Shown: positions 19,512-28,039 of the stretch, piece after piece
Numbering within the stretch: the first letter of the stretch is position 1
Layout of the letters: the number at the start of each line of letters is the position of its first letter
Origin: Lactococcus lactis
GTDB taxonomy: Bacteria; Bacillota; Bacilli; Lactobacillales; Streptococcaceae
Assembly: GCF_029023865.1 (NCBI RefSeq)
Contig: NZ_CP118969.1
Coordinates: 1,302,001-1,366,000, forward strand
Length of the DNA: 64,000 nt
Direction: 5' to 3'
Made by a program: the position numbers and the translations under genes
Notes under the pieces: model-generated
Told to the model about the DNA's origin: nothing
Databases searched by the model: none
Seen by the model: the letters and a program-made list of their open reading frames with translations, nothing else

Positions 19512-19805
19512 TTAATTCCGTAACGCTTTGTTCAGCCATTCGTGTTGCATTTTAGCGTTCGGCTTACCATATTTGCCAGCTTTCTCTTGAATTTGGACTC
19601 CAAAATAAGCATCTTGAATATAATTGACCAGTTGCTGATGCTCACGATAGAGCATGGCGAAGTTCTTTGGAATGCGAAAATGCTCCACTTTTTCTTTCAT
19701 TTGCAGGCAAAGCGTCTTTTGCTCCAAAGGCCGCCCCTCATAAATCTTAAAGCTAAAATTGAAATTCCGACGGAAACGCTCTAATTGTTGTTCGTAGTAG
19801 TTCAT
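19512..19805 (-). CDS. Small ICE protein of unknown function
   Basis: A 97-residue protein starting MNYYEQQLERFRRNF. It is basic, predicted mostly helical, without a domain I recognise. The frame runs further upstream, but that part overlaps the tRNA-like element, and the ATG at 19805 is preceded by GGAAAAGAG, so the shorter form is taken. It lies in the regulatory end of the element between the excisionase and the tRNA-like sequence. Confidence 0.65.
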   Translation of the reverse strand: MNYYEQQLERFRRNFNFSFKIYEGRPLEQKTLCLQMKEKVEHFRIPKNFAMLYREHQQLVNYIQDAYFGVQIQEKAGKYGKPNAKMQHEWLNKALRN

Positions 19806-19843
19806 AATATTCTCTTTTCCTATTTTAATTTTCTTCGAAGAAT

Positions 19844-19906
19844 ACAAACGGCGAGAATCGAACCCGCAACCAAAATTACTTTGATTTTCTCCGTCGGAAC
19901 GTTTGT
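19844..19906 (-). ncRNA. tRNA-like element, 63 nt, with reduced D-arm
   Basis: On the minus strand ACAAACG pairs perfectly with CGTTTGT as a 7-bp acceptor stem. GCGGG TTCGATT CTCGC is a canonical T-arm. AAAAT/ATTTT form a 5-bp stem around the 7-base loop CAAAGTA, exactly where an anticodon arm would be, with a GGTT variable loop. The D-arm is only nine bases (CCGACGGAG) and position 33 is A rather than U, so it is not a normal decoding tRNA. No CCA is encoded. It may be a degenerate tRNA or a functional tRNA mimic. Confidence 0.6.
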
Positions 19907-20189
19907 ACAAAATATAATAACGGTGCTTTTTTATAGCGGGCGCAATTCTTGGCTCTCTCCCGCTCGTAAGCCTTGCCTTACAGATTTGATATTCACCATG
20001 AGAGAAAGTTTTATCCCTTCTCTACATTTTATTTTAGCGTTCTAAAAACAAATGAACAGGACATCCCATGGCGAATAGCTTTCGCTCAACCACGCGAAAA
20101 AAAGCACTTCTCAAAAGAGAAATGCTCTGTAAGTCTTGTTATTATAGGTTTCAAATCCGCCATCTGGTGGCGGATGAAATCAAAATTTT
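19907..20189. other. Structured non-coding stretch
   Basis: No credible gene. It contains several hairpins on the minus strand: ATCCGCC/GGCGGAT (20149-20180), GTAAG/CTTAC and AGCGGG/CCCGCT (about 19933-19983), and the terminator at 20097-20126. It could carry a small RNA or replication/regulatory site. Confidence 0.45.
20097..20126 (-). terminator. Terminator after the metalloprotease gene
   Basis: On the minus strand AGCATTTCTC, a TTTT loop, GAGAAGTGCT and then TTTTTT; about 65 bases past the stop of the gene at 20190. Confidence 0.8.
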
Positions 20190-21974
20190 TTAATTTTCTT
20201 TTCCTAACCGACTAAATCCCTGTGCTTCCAAAATATCATTACACTCAAAAATTGTACTGGTATAGCAACAGTTGAGTAGAAAACGATAAAGAAAATGCAA
20301 TTCCATATTCCCTAAGCGCTTACTTGACCGTGAAATAAGAATGTCACTAATTTCTGGTGGCAAGTGCAAGCCAATACACAACTGAAGTATCAATTCAAGC
20401 GAGACGTTATAATTTTCATCGGTTCGCATACGATAAAGTGTCCGCTCACTAATCAGGGACTGTTCCTCCACTTTAGCAAGTGTGAGTTCCGACCATTTTA
20501 TTAGAGCCTCTACGGTTCCTGAAAAACTCCCAGGCAGAGACATGGCCAGTTTTTGAAGCTCAATCACGCGATTCCGAATGAGATACTTTTCGTCCACGTT
20601 TTTCTTATTGATGAAGTGAGCTTCAAAGCGAATTTCTTGATTGGCGTCCCGATAAAGCACTTCGTCAAAACAAGTGTTCGTTTTCTTATCTTGGGAAACC
20701 AATTCAAAAATCAAGCAACATTCTTCCATGTGGTGTCGGGCATACTCTGTCAGTTCCAACTTTCCAAACTTATTCGTTTGGAGATACTTCGGGTCATTCA
20801 AACAAAAATGGGAATCCACGTACAGGTAGTTTCCTGTTTCTAGTTTCTCCTGAAGTTCCTTGTTTGTTGCACTTTGACGAATTGCTCCCTCTAAAGAAAT
20901 CGCAAAAGTCTGTGTTTGAGAAAGTACACCGCGCTTGAAAACATAAGGTTGGACATAATGACCGTCCACATATTTGTAAATACCGCGTGCCTCCTCAAAA
21001 CCTGCATCAAGCAATCTAATTTTAGCGGCCATTTTTGAGACGTGATAAAAGTTAGCCAAGCTATCAATGACATAAATCATTTCGCCAATCAAATTTGATT
21101 GCTCGCCACTGAGGTAGTGATAAACTCCTTGTAGTTCTATCACTTTATCCTTGAAAGGGACAAGTGGCATTTGAAGTCTTGGGGTCAACGTATTGGCTTG
21201 CCACTCAATCCAGTCTAGGGTCGTTTTATTACTGAAAGAACTTCTTAGAAAGCGCATTTTGGGTTGAAAAAGCCGAGCAAGGGTAAAAGCCTTGCGGTGT
21301 AACAACCAATGGACACATTCATGGACAATCGTATTATTGACTGCCCCATAATTTCGCGTGAGATAATGGCTGGGGTCAATCAGAATGGTGCCACCTTTAA
21401 TCTCTTCTTCCACCATACTATCAGAAATTTTATCGTAAATTTCTACCTTTGTATCTGTAAAAATGGTCTCCCCAAAGATTGTCCCCGCTTTACTGAGCTT
21501 TCGCATTTTAATGTCCAGCCCCAAGTTCTGAGCAAATTTCATGGCATCTAGCACTTGGTTCGTGAGCAACGCTTCGGGATAATACTGTTTGATAATTCCA
21601 CTTGCCACTTCGTCAAGCTGCTTGCGATGAAGGTAAGGAAGTAAAGTATCAGATAATGGCTTTTGATAAGAAGGTTTTCCTTGATAAGCAGAAACGGACA
21701 AGACCTGAAAATCTTCTAACCGCTTTTCTAAATCTCCTGTACAAGAAATCCGCAACCAAAAGTCAAAAAGATTTTCTCCCATCACAAGCTTTGCGACAAC
21801 CACGACATCAAAGTTTAGCCGCATTAAAGGCACGTCCTCTATGTAAACCGTGCGAACCTCTAAATCTTGTAATGAATCGTGACTGGTCTTTTCCAGATGA
21901 GCATTCACTACGTTAAATAACGCTGACAAGAAATGCTTTTTGATGTACTTCGTGAACGAAATATCTTTTTCCAT
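20190..21974 (-). CDS. ImmA/IrrE-type metalloprotease, large two-part form
   Basis: A 594-residue protein with the zinc protease motif HECVHWLLH at residues 218-226 (His218, Glu219, His222), as in ImmA/IrrE peptidases that cleave the repressors of mobile elements. The part after the protease, including ERTLYRMRTDENYNVS near residue 530, looks like a DNA-binding helix-turn-helix. In ICEBs1, ImmA destroys the ImmR repressor to release the element; a similar role on the HdiR-like repressor here is an inference. It is transcribed in line with the repressor, polymerase and recA genes. The length is about three times that of ICEBs1 ImmA. Confidence 0.72.
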   Translation of the reverse strand: MEKDISFTKYIKKHFLSALFNVVNAHLEKTSHDSLQDLEVRTVYIEDVPLMRLNFDVVVVAKLVMGENLFDFWLRISCTGDLEKRLEDFQVLSVSAYQGKPSYQKPLSDTLLPYLHRKQLDEVASGIIKQYYPEALLTNQVLDAMKFAQNLGLDIKMRKLSKAGTIFGETIFTDTKVEIYDKISDSMVEEEIKGGTILIDPSHYLTRNYGAVNNTIVHECVHWLLHRKAFTLARLFQPKMRFLRSSFSNKTTLDWIEWQANTLTPRLQMPLVPFKDKVIELQGVYHYLSGEQSNLIGEMIYVIDSLANFYHVSKMAAKIRLLDAGFEEARGIYKYVDGHYVQPYVFKRGVLSQTQTFAISLEGAIRQSATNKELQEKLETGNYLYVDSHFCLNDPKYLQTNKFGKLELTEYARHHMEECCLIFELVSQDKKTNTCFDEVLYRDANQEIRFEAHFINKKNVDEKYLIRNRVIELQKLAMSLPGSFSGTVEALIKWSELTLAKVEEQSLISERTLYRMRTDENYNVSLELILQLCIGLHLPPEISDILISRSSKRLGNMELHFLYRFLLNCCYTSTIFECNDILEAQGFSRLGKEN

Positions 21975-22001
21975 GACTCTCTCCTTGGAATTAACTTATC
22001 T

Positions 22002-23060
22002 CTATTTTGTTAGCCCTAACTTTTGCCGTGTATTCTCCTCAATCATATAAAGCACCTGACTGTGAGTTTTGAGGTAGTCCTTCACTTCAAAAATTCCATT
22101 TCCGATTTTCTACCCCTTAAAGCTATACCATTTTCCAGATTGTTGGACAACATCAGCCTTTGCCGCACAAGTGACAATATCGACCGTAGGCGCAAATCCC
22201 TCACCCCAAATATTTTCTACCACTGCTTTTTTAAATGGCGAAGCCACCTTATTTTTAACCGTCGTTAGGGTGGTTTTCTTCCCAATCGCCAGCTCTCCCT
22301 GTTTGATTTTCTCAGAAGTTTTTACTTCAATCCGGATAGAAGTATAGAATTTTAGGGCTTTGCCGCCTGGTGTCGTTTCCCCCGTACCAAGAAAACCTGA
22401 CAAATTTGACCGTACTTGATTGATAAATAGTACTACTGTTTTGCTCTTATTGACCAATGACACAATCCGCTTTAAGCGCTCCGACATCATCTTAGCCAGT
22501 TCTGCCTGTAGATTAACCCCATCAATCTCAGCTTGTGGGGTCAATGCGGCGACTGAATCAATCACGATAAGATCTAATGCCCCTGTCTTGACCAGTTCTT
22601 CTAAAGCGTCAAATGCCTTTTCGCCTGAATCAGGCTGTGAGAAAATCAAATCATCAAGATTCACTCCAATACTCTCTGCATAGTCAGGGTCTAGTGAGTT
22701 TTCGACATCAATATAAGCCGCAATGCCACCCAATTTTTGTGCTTGGGCAACGGCGTGTAAGGCAACCGTTGTCTTGCCACTGGATTCTGCCCCAAACACT
22801 TCAATCAAGCGCCCACGCGGATAACCGCCAATTCCCATGGCAAGATCGAGGGACAAAATACCAGACGGGAGAGCTTGGACGCGCATTTCTTTCTTGGCTG
22901 ACTCGTTCATGATTAAATCATCTCCATATTTATCATTTAAGCGTTGCATGGTGGCTTGTAGAGCTTTCTGCTTTTCCAACGGGTCAGTAATCTGCTTAAT
23001 CGTCCGACGTTTTGAAAGGACAGTTGTCTCGCCTCTCCTTTCACTTTCTGGATTTTCCAT
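22002..23060 (-). pseudogene. ICE-borne RecA paralogue interrupted by an in-frame amber codon
   Basis: RecA recombinase/SOS coprotease family. The first 316 residues are well conserved: Walker A GAESSGKTT at 90-98, AYIDVENSLDP, VIDSVAALTP (Walker B), LFINQVRSNL and TPGGKALKFYTSIRIEV. The frame stops at TAG (22112-22110) after KWYSFKG, then continues in the same frame as KIGNGIFEVKDYLK to a TAG at 22002, matching the usual RecA sequence GEKIGQG. A GAG-to-TAG change is the simplest explanation. The truncated form keeps the ATPase core, so it may still work. Typical RecA is about 350 residues, the length of the repaired form. Confidence 0.8.
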
Positions 23061-23076
23061 TTGAGATTTCTTCCTT

Positions 23077-23478
23077 TCATTGAATTTCTGAATCTTCCTC
23101 TAGGATAATATTCAAAATATGATTCCCAGATAGATCTTGATAGTGTCCGTCTAAGGTTTTTATAATGATTTGATGGTTCTCTCCTAGCCCATAAATACGA
23201 CCTTTAACCTGTTTTGAGCCAAAACCGTCTTTAAGAAAAACCCGAATCACTTTCCCAGAGCTTAAAGCAAATAATAGCCGAAAACTAATTTCATCTGGTT
23301 CCAAGGTAGTCTCAGGTTGCTCTATTTGCGTTGATTAATAGTATTCTCTGTGTGCTGCCGCAAGTTCGGCCGTTGCGAATGGGTTCCACTTCATGACACG
23401 TAGGTCTTGATAGTTGCGGATTGCTTCAAATGGGCTATAAGAACGATCCACACGTTTTGTTCCTTCAATAATACTCAA
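23077..23478 (-). pseudogene. YolD-like protein split by an in-frame ochre codon
   Basis: The frame starts at a TTG (23478) seven bases after GGAGG. It encodes 47 residues including RVMKWNPFATAELAAAH, which matches the YolD-family N-terminal RGMxKWxPF motif. It is cut by TAA (23337-23335) and continues in the same frame to the YolD-like C-terminal half (VKGRIYGLGENHQIIIK). YolD-like proteins accompany Y-family polymerases, and this one lies directly downstream of such a gene. A one-base nonsense mutation is likely. A restart at TTG 23304 is conceivable but lacks a good ribosome site. Confidence 0.7.
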
Positions 23479-23529
23479 TTCAGTCCCTCCAATCCACCAG
23501 CCGAATGTACCCCAATCAGCTTACTACGT

Positions 23530-24924
23530 TCAATCGCCCGCGACCCTCTTTTCAAAATTGAGGCCTTTTGTATGGCTGTAAAGCCTTGCTTTTTTACGAA
23601 TCCTATCCATCGCTTCTTGAATTTTTTCCTCTTGGTGCTGGCGCGCCATTACCTTATCATCCTCGGCTTCATCAAAGAGGGAAATCAGCCGAAAAGGTGT
23701 ATCAATCAGGCCATTGGCAGAAATCCCTACTTGACGTACCGCTCCGCCCTCAAAACGTTCCCTGAACAGTTGAAGCACGATTCTCTGAATTTCTACAGTT
23801 GAGTTCGTCGGCTCAATCCCTCGTGCAGCGTGAACCGTTTTGCGCGGTTCTTTTGCAGAAAAACCAACAAAGAAACTAATAGAGGTAGCTTCCTTTTTTT
23901 CTTTTCTCAGCCGCACCGCCACCTGCTCACACATCTCTTTTAAGACGATTTCGACTTCTCCCTGTCTGGTATAATCTCGCGGTAAGATTGGTGAATTGCC
24001 AAAACTGGTAGAAGCCTTTTGATAGTGGTCATGAATACTCGTCTCATCAATGCCATTGGCGTGGAAGAATTGTTGCAAGCCAATCGTCTTCATCTCTCGT
24101 TTAATCATGTCTGGGTCCGCATTGGCTAATTCCCGAATGGAGTAAATGCCGATTTTTTCAAAGTTTCGCTTAGTCCGCTTACTAATCCCCCAAAAATCCG
24201 TCATTTCTTCTATCGTCCAGACTTTTTCTTCCACATCTTCATAACGAATCAAGGCTCGCATATTCTGGCTATGTTTGGCGTAGTTATCCGTCGCCAATTT
24301 GGCTAAAAGCGGATTATCGCCCATGCCAATCGTCACATAAAGTCCTGTTTGATAATAGAGTGTCCGTTGAATTTTCTGTGCCATTAAATCCATTTTCTTG
24401 TAGTAATCTGTCTCATCAGGAAAATAATAATCCAGTGATTCGGTCACATCCAAAAAGGACTCATCAATGGAATAAGGGTGGATTTCTGCCCTTGAGGTAA
24501 AGGTCGCCAAGATTTTCAAGACTTGGATATTAGACTGAATATAGAGCCCCATACGAGGTGGAACAATATAGGTGTCACGCGCCCAATCCTCGATAAATTT
24601 GACGTATTCCTCACTCGGCGGCTCTACATTCCCATAAAAATCACGATGTGTTTTATTCCAGCGGCTATAATTAAATTTACGGGTTTGCGGGTAAAAGGGC
24701 AATTCATGACTTCTTCCGACGTTTGACTTGCCAAAAACTTTTTTGAAAGTTGGGCTAGAGGCCAGAATCAGCCCCATCGAGTTGTCGCTGCGGCTCATCA
24801 CGCAAAGGAAAGTTGTCAACGGGTCTAAGCCTCTTTCTCGGCACTCAATTGACGCGTAGTTAGACTTGACATCTTCAAAGAGTATGGCACGGCGTGGCTC
24901 TAACGAATAATCAAAATAGCCCAT
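23530..24924 (-). CDS. Y-family (UmuC/UvrX-like) translesion DNA polymerase
   Basis: A 464-residue polymerase for bypass of damaged bases. The N-terminal catalytic LFEDVKSNYASIE and the palm YSIDESFLDVTE provide the acidic metal-binding residues. A helix-hairpin-helix region (DFWGISKRTKRNFEKIGI) and little-finger domain follow. It is the UvrX/ImpB type common on Gram-positive plasmids and ICEs. The ATG at 24924 has GAGG eight bases upstream and lies 12 bases after the repressor stop, so both are one operon under that repressor. Confidence 0.92.
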   Translation of the reverse strand: MGYFDYSLEPRRAILFEDVKSNYASIECRERGLDPLTTFLCVMSRSDNSMGLILASSPTFKKVFGKSNVGRSHELPFYPQTRKFNYSRWNKTHRDFYGNVEPPSEEYVKFIEDWARDTYIVPPRMGLYIQSNIQVLKILATFTSRAEIHPYSIDESFLDVTESLDYYFPDETDYYKKMDLMAQKIQRTLYYQTGLYVTIGMGDNPLLAKLATDNYAKHSQNMRALIRYEDVEEKVWTIEEMTDFWGISKRTKRNFEKIGIYSIRELANADPDMIKREMKTIGLQQFFHANGIDETSIHDHYQKASTSFGNSPILPRDYTRQGEVEIVLKEMCEQVAVRLRKEKKEATSISFFVGFSAKEPRKTVHAARGIEPTNSTVEIQRIVLQLFRERFEGGAVRQVGISANGLIDTPFRLISLFDEAEDDKVMARQHQEEKIQEAMDRIRKKARLYSHTKGLNFEKRVAGD

Positions 24925-24936
24925 GATATACACCTC

Positions 24937-25713
24937 TTAATCCTCAATCAAGTCGGGGTCAATCTCTCGCACACAATCCACAACCGCCCCTAAAATACGC
25001 GCGTCTTCCTCTAAAAAAAAGTCCTTATACTGTGGATCAGAATTAAGCGAATGGCAGCGGAAAACGTCTTTCTCCAGAAAAACTTGTTTACAGTAGAGCG
25101 TTTCCTCGCCATAGCCTCCCTCGGAGATGACGTAAATGTCTCCATTCACATCAAAGCCGTTATTGACAAAAGTCACGACTGAACCATTCGGAATATCAGG
25201 TTCCATGGATTCACCTTTGATTCGTGCAGCACTATCATAGCGTCTGACTGGCGTATCGGTGTAGATAGTATAAGTTTCATAGTTGTCTTTGACACCTGTC
25301 CCAAATCCTGCAGAAAGTTCCTCATCTTGGACTTCAACTTCGTAGAGCTCTTTGCGATGATAAGTCTTAATCTCATAGACCACTGATGAATCATGAACCT
25401 CTAAGCGACTGGTGTTTCGTTCGACCATGACTTTTGCTAAGTCGCCAAGTGTCTCTTTTTGTTCTTGATATAGATTTTTATAATTATCGACTAAATCAAT
25501 AACATCTTGTGCCTCTTGCTTCTCCCCTAGGAGATTTTGTAGGGAGACATCATAGATTTTAGTGATTTTTTTGAGTATTTCTAATGTCGGGTTAGTCTCT
25601 TTTTGTTCCCAAATTGCATAGGTTCCTTGTGTCATTCCAAGCCTTTTCGCGACTTCTTGCTGCGTCAAATGCTTTTCTTCCCGCAGGGCTTTCAATTTTT
25701 TACCGATGTTCAT
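24937..25713 (-). CDS. hdiR: HdiR/LexA-like self-cleaving repressor (HTH plus S24 peptidase)
   Basis: A 258-residue repressor. An N-terminal Xre-type helix-turn-helix is at residues 3-60 (LTQQEVAKRLGMTQGTYAIWE). The S24 domain has the Ala135-Gly136 cleavage site (SAGFGTG), the catalytic serine in KGESMEPDIPNG (about 169) and a lysine in YCKQVF (about 209). The form closely resembles lactococcal HdiR, which is inactivated by RecA-stimulated self-cleavage on DNA damage. The ATG at 25713 follows GGGAGGAGCGTT. It heads the operon with polymerase, YolD and RecA genes, so induction of the ICE by DNA damage is likely. Confidence 0.88.
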   Translation of the reverse strand: MNIGKKLKALREEKHLTQQEVAKRLGMTQGTYAIWEQKETNPTLEILKKITKIYDVSLQNLLGEKQEAQDVIDLVDNYKNLYQEQKETLGDLAKVMVERNTSRLEVHDSSVVYEIKTYHRKELYEVEVQDEELSAGFGTGVKDNYETYTIYTDTPVRRYDSAARIKGESMEPDIPNGSVVTFVNNGFDVNGDIYVISEGGYGEETLYCKQVFLEKDVFRCHSLNSDPQYKDFFLEEDARILGAVVDCVREIDPDLIED

Positions 25714-25744
25714 AACGCTCCTCCCAATTATTGAATTTATCAAT

Positions 25745-25773
25745 ATTATAATACTGAATATTTCTAAAATCAA
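25745..25773 (-). promoter_or_regulatory. Promoter of the repressor-polymerase operon
   Basis: On the minus strand TTGATT, a 17-base spacer and TATAAT, about 30 bases upstream of the repressor ATG. A/T-rich partial dyads around it may be the repressor's own operator. Confidence 0.65.
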
Positions 25774-25936
25774 GAGATATTATCCAAGAAATCGATAATT
25801 AATATTTATCATTTTTCCTCCAAATTTTCTAAAGCAATATTTTCTCCATTATTTTTGCTAATTACCTAGCAATCATCCCCAATAATGAGCCAGATATAGT
25901 AAGAAATCCTCTGATTTTCTCCTTCCAAAATCACAC

Positions 25937-25973
25937 AATTAAAAGCTAAGGCTGGATACCTTAGCTTTTAATT
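25937..25973. terminator. Terminator at the end of the biosynthetic operon
   Basis: A 15-bp perfect stem (25937-25951 with 25959-25973) around a 7-base loop with T-rich flanks. It lies about 50 bases past the dehydrogenase stop and insulates the cluster from the repressor operon. Confidence 0.85.
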
Positions 25974-26023
25974 GGTGCTTATCATTATATTTCATAAATA
26001 ATCCGACTACTTCCTCCTGAATT

Positions 26024-27190
26024 CTAATCCTCCCCATATACGTCACGAGTATAAACTTTTTCTTGGACACTTAGTAGTTGTCTAGAAAATCTGTTAGCAA
26101 TAATAACGTCCGCCTTGTCTTTAAATTGATCAAAGTCACTATAAACTTGTATATCTTGGAATGTTTTCTCTTTCAATATTGGTTCAAAAATAATGACCCT
26201 AACTCCCAATGAAGCTAGCTCAAACATAACATCCTGAATGGATGATTCGCGGAAATTATCGGAGCTTTTCTTCATGACTAATCGATAAACACCAACCACT
26301 TTGGGGCGTTTTTTCATAATCATACTTACAATATGGTGCTTTCGAGTTGTATTAGAAGAAACGATAGATTGAATAATATTTTCTGGTATATAATCATAGT
26401 CAGCAAGTAATTGCTTTGTATCTTTTGGCAAACAGTACCCTCCATATCCAAAAGAAGGATTATTATAGTTCTTACCAATACGGGGATCTGAACAAATTCC
26501 TTCAATTATTTTTTTAGTATCCATTTCCTTAATTTCTGTAAATGTGTCAAGTTCATTGAAGAAAGCAACCCTTAACGCTAAATATGCATTAGCGAAAAGC
26601 TTTATTGACTCAGCCTCATTTTGGTTTGTAAGGAACACTGGAATATCTTCCCTAATGGCCCCATTGCACATGAGTTTCGCAAATTTTTCAGCATATAGTG
26701 ATGTTCCTCCAACGACCACTCTAGTTGGATAAAGATTATCAATTAATCCTTTTCCCTCCCTTAAAAACTCAGGAGAAAATAGTATCTTATCAGTATCGAA
26801 TTTCTCACACAATAAACTAGTATAACCGACAGGAACAGTTGATTTAATAATAATAACTGCTTCAGGCTTGCTTTGTTGTACATATTCCACGATTTCATCT
26901 ACTGATGATGTATCAAATTTTTTCTTTTCTACATCGTAGCATGTCGGTGTCGCTATGACAACATATTCTGAAAATCGGATAGCTTCCTCTTTATTTGTAG
27001 TTGCTTTCAAATTTAACTTTTTACATTTTAAAAATATCGACACCTCTACGTCGAGAATTGGAGAAATTTTTCTGTTAATCATGTCAATTTTTTTATTGTC
27101 TATATCTACTAAAGTCACTTCATTAAATTGCGATAAAAGCACTCCTACCGTCAGCCCTACATATCCAGCACCTATGACAGCTATCTTCAT
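26024..27190 (-). CDS. UDP-glucose 6-dehydrogenase
   Basis: A 388-residue NAD-dependent enzyme that oxidises UDP-glucose twice to UDP-glucuronate. The N-terminal Rossmann motif is IGAGYVGL (6-13). The catalytic cysteine is Cys253 in FGYGGYCLPKDTKQ, and the central PVGYTS and SPEFLREGKG motifs are present. The ATG at 27190 follows AAGGAGG by seven bases; two upstream TTG codons are in frame but unnecessary. It is the last gene of the cluster and overlaps the methyltransferase stop. In this setting it would supply UDP-glucuronate to the cytosylglucuronate synthase-like protein. A related UDP-ManNAc dehydrogenase cannot be excluded. Confidence 0.85.
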   Translation of the reverse strand: MKIAVIGAGYVGLTVGVLLSQFNEVTLVDIDNKKIDMINRKISPILDVEVSIFLKCKKLNLKATTNKEEAIRFSEYVVIATPTCYDVEKKKFDTSSVDEIVEYVQQSKPEAVIIIKSTVPVGYTSLLCEKFDTDKILFSPEFLREGKGLIDNLYPTRVVVGGTSLYAEKFAKLMCNGAIREDIPVFLTNQNEAESIKLFANAYLALRVAFFNELDTFTEIKEMDTKKIIEGICSDPRIGKNYNNPSFGYGGYCLPKDTKQLLADYDYIPENIIQSIVSSNTTRKHHIVSMIMKKRPKVVGVYRLVMKKSSDNFRESSIQDVMFELASLGVRVIIFEPILKEKTFQDIQVYSDFDQFKDKADVIIANRFSRQLLSVQEKVYTRDVYGED

Positions 27191-27969
27191 CAACAATCCT
27201 CCTTATAATTATCTAAAGCTCCTATCTTCTGTAATAGTTTTTTCCCCTGTACATAGGTTTTCCGATTTGTTTCATATGTAATGAAATTTCTATTGTTTTC
27301 AAAGGAACAGATAGCTGTAGTAGCTTGCCCCATAAATGGATCTAAAATCACATCTTTACCAATGGAATAAATTTCAATCAATTTGTTTACTAACTCTTTG
27401 GGAAAAGCAGGTGGTCTAGTTGAGTAATCCCACGGGATGTGCCAAATATAATCCAATAATCTCGTCTCAGAAAAAACTTTACTATGCTTTATGAAGCCTT
27501 TTCTTTTCTTAAATATCATTACATACTCATAGTTATTCAAAATAAGCGTATTTTCATTAGAGTATATATCGTTAAATTTGTACACTTGGTTTTCAATATA
27601 CTTAGAATTAATTATATCCCATATAATTGTCCCTTCAATATAAAATCCATGATTAACAAAATATTTCTCTATATCATGCTTTATATCATAATAACAATTT
27701 TGATTTTTCCTAGTAATCTCAACAGTACTACAAACATTGATACAAATTGTTCCGTCATCTTTCAAAGAGTCTATACACCTCTTCCAAACCTGATTCAAAC
27801 TTTGCAAATATCTTTGATATGTTTCTGCAAATCCAATTTGTTTACTGCTTTTATAATCAACTAAGTTAAAATAAGGTGGAGATGTGATAACTAAATCCAC
27901 GATGGATTGTTTCAGTTCCTCCATTTCTCTTGCATCTTCATTATAGATAAAATTAGTTTTGTTTGTCAT
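27190..27969 (-). CDS. SAM-dependent DNA methyltransferase of the SPPY (N4-cytosine/N6-adenine) class
   Basis: A 259-residue beta-type amino-methyltransferase. Motif IV is VDLVITSPPYFNL (residues 30-33 SPPY) and motif I is LDPFMGQATTAICS, in the order typical of the beta class; SPPY is common in N4-cytosine enzymes. The ATG at 27969 follows AAGGA. No restriction endonuclease gene is adjacent. Being inside a cytosine-nucleoside cluster, it might modify DNA for cluster protection or stability, or might be recruited to methylate the cytosine amino group of the product; neither is shown. Confidence 0.78.
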   Translation of the reverse strand: MTNKTNFIYNEDAREMEELKQSIVDLVITSPPYFNLVDYKSSKQIGFAETYQRYLQSLNQVWKRCIDSLKDDGTICINVCSTVEITRKNQNCYYDIKHDIEKYFVNHGFYIEGTIIWDIINSKYIENQVYKFNDIYSNENTLILNNYEYVMIFKKRKGFIKHSKVFSETRLLDYIWHIPWDYSTRPPAFPKELVNKLIEIYSIGKDVILDPFMGQATTAICSFENNRNFITYETNRKTYVQGKKLLQKIGALDNYKEDC

Positions 27970-28039
27970 AATAAAATCCTTCTTCTCTAAAAAATTCATT
28001 TTCCTATTTTCTATGTAATGGCAGTAGAAAATCTAATTC

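Noticed and set aside
19844-19906. Functional suppressor tRNA that could read the ICE's in-frame stop codons
   Set aside because: The anticodon-position loop CAAAGTA has no U33 and no anticodon for UAA or UAG, and the D-arm is too small; the stops are better explained as mutations.
19785-20215. Two plus-strand open frames of 80-86 codons
   Set aside because: They cross the tRNA-like element and hairpins, lack ribosome sites and have no protein-like composition.
27190-27969. Restriction-modification system
   Set aside because: No restriction endonuclease or specificity gene lies on either side; neighbours are cluster genes.
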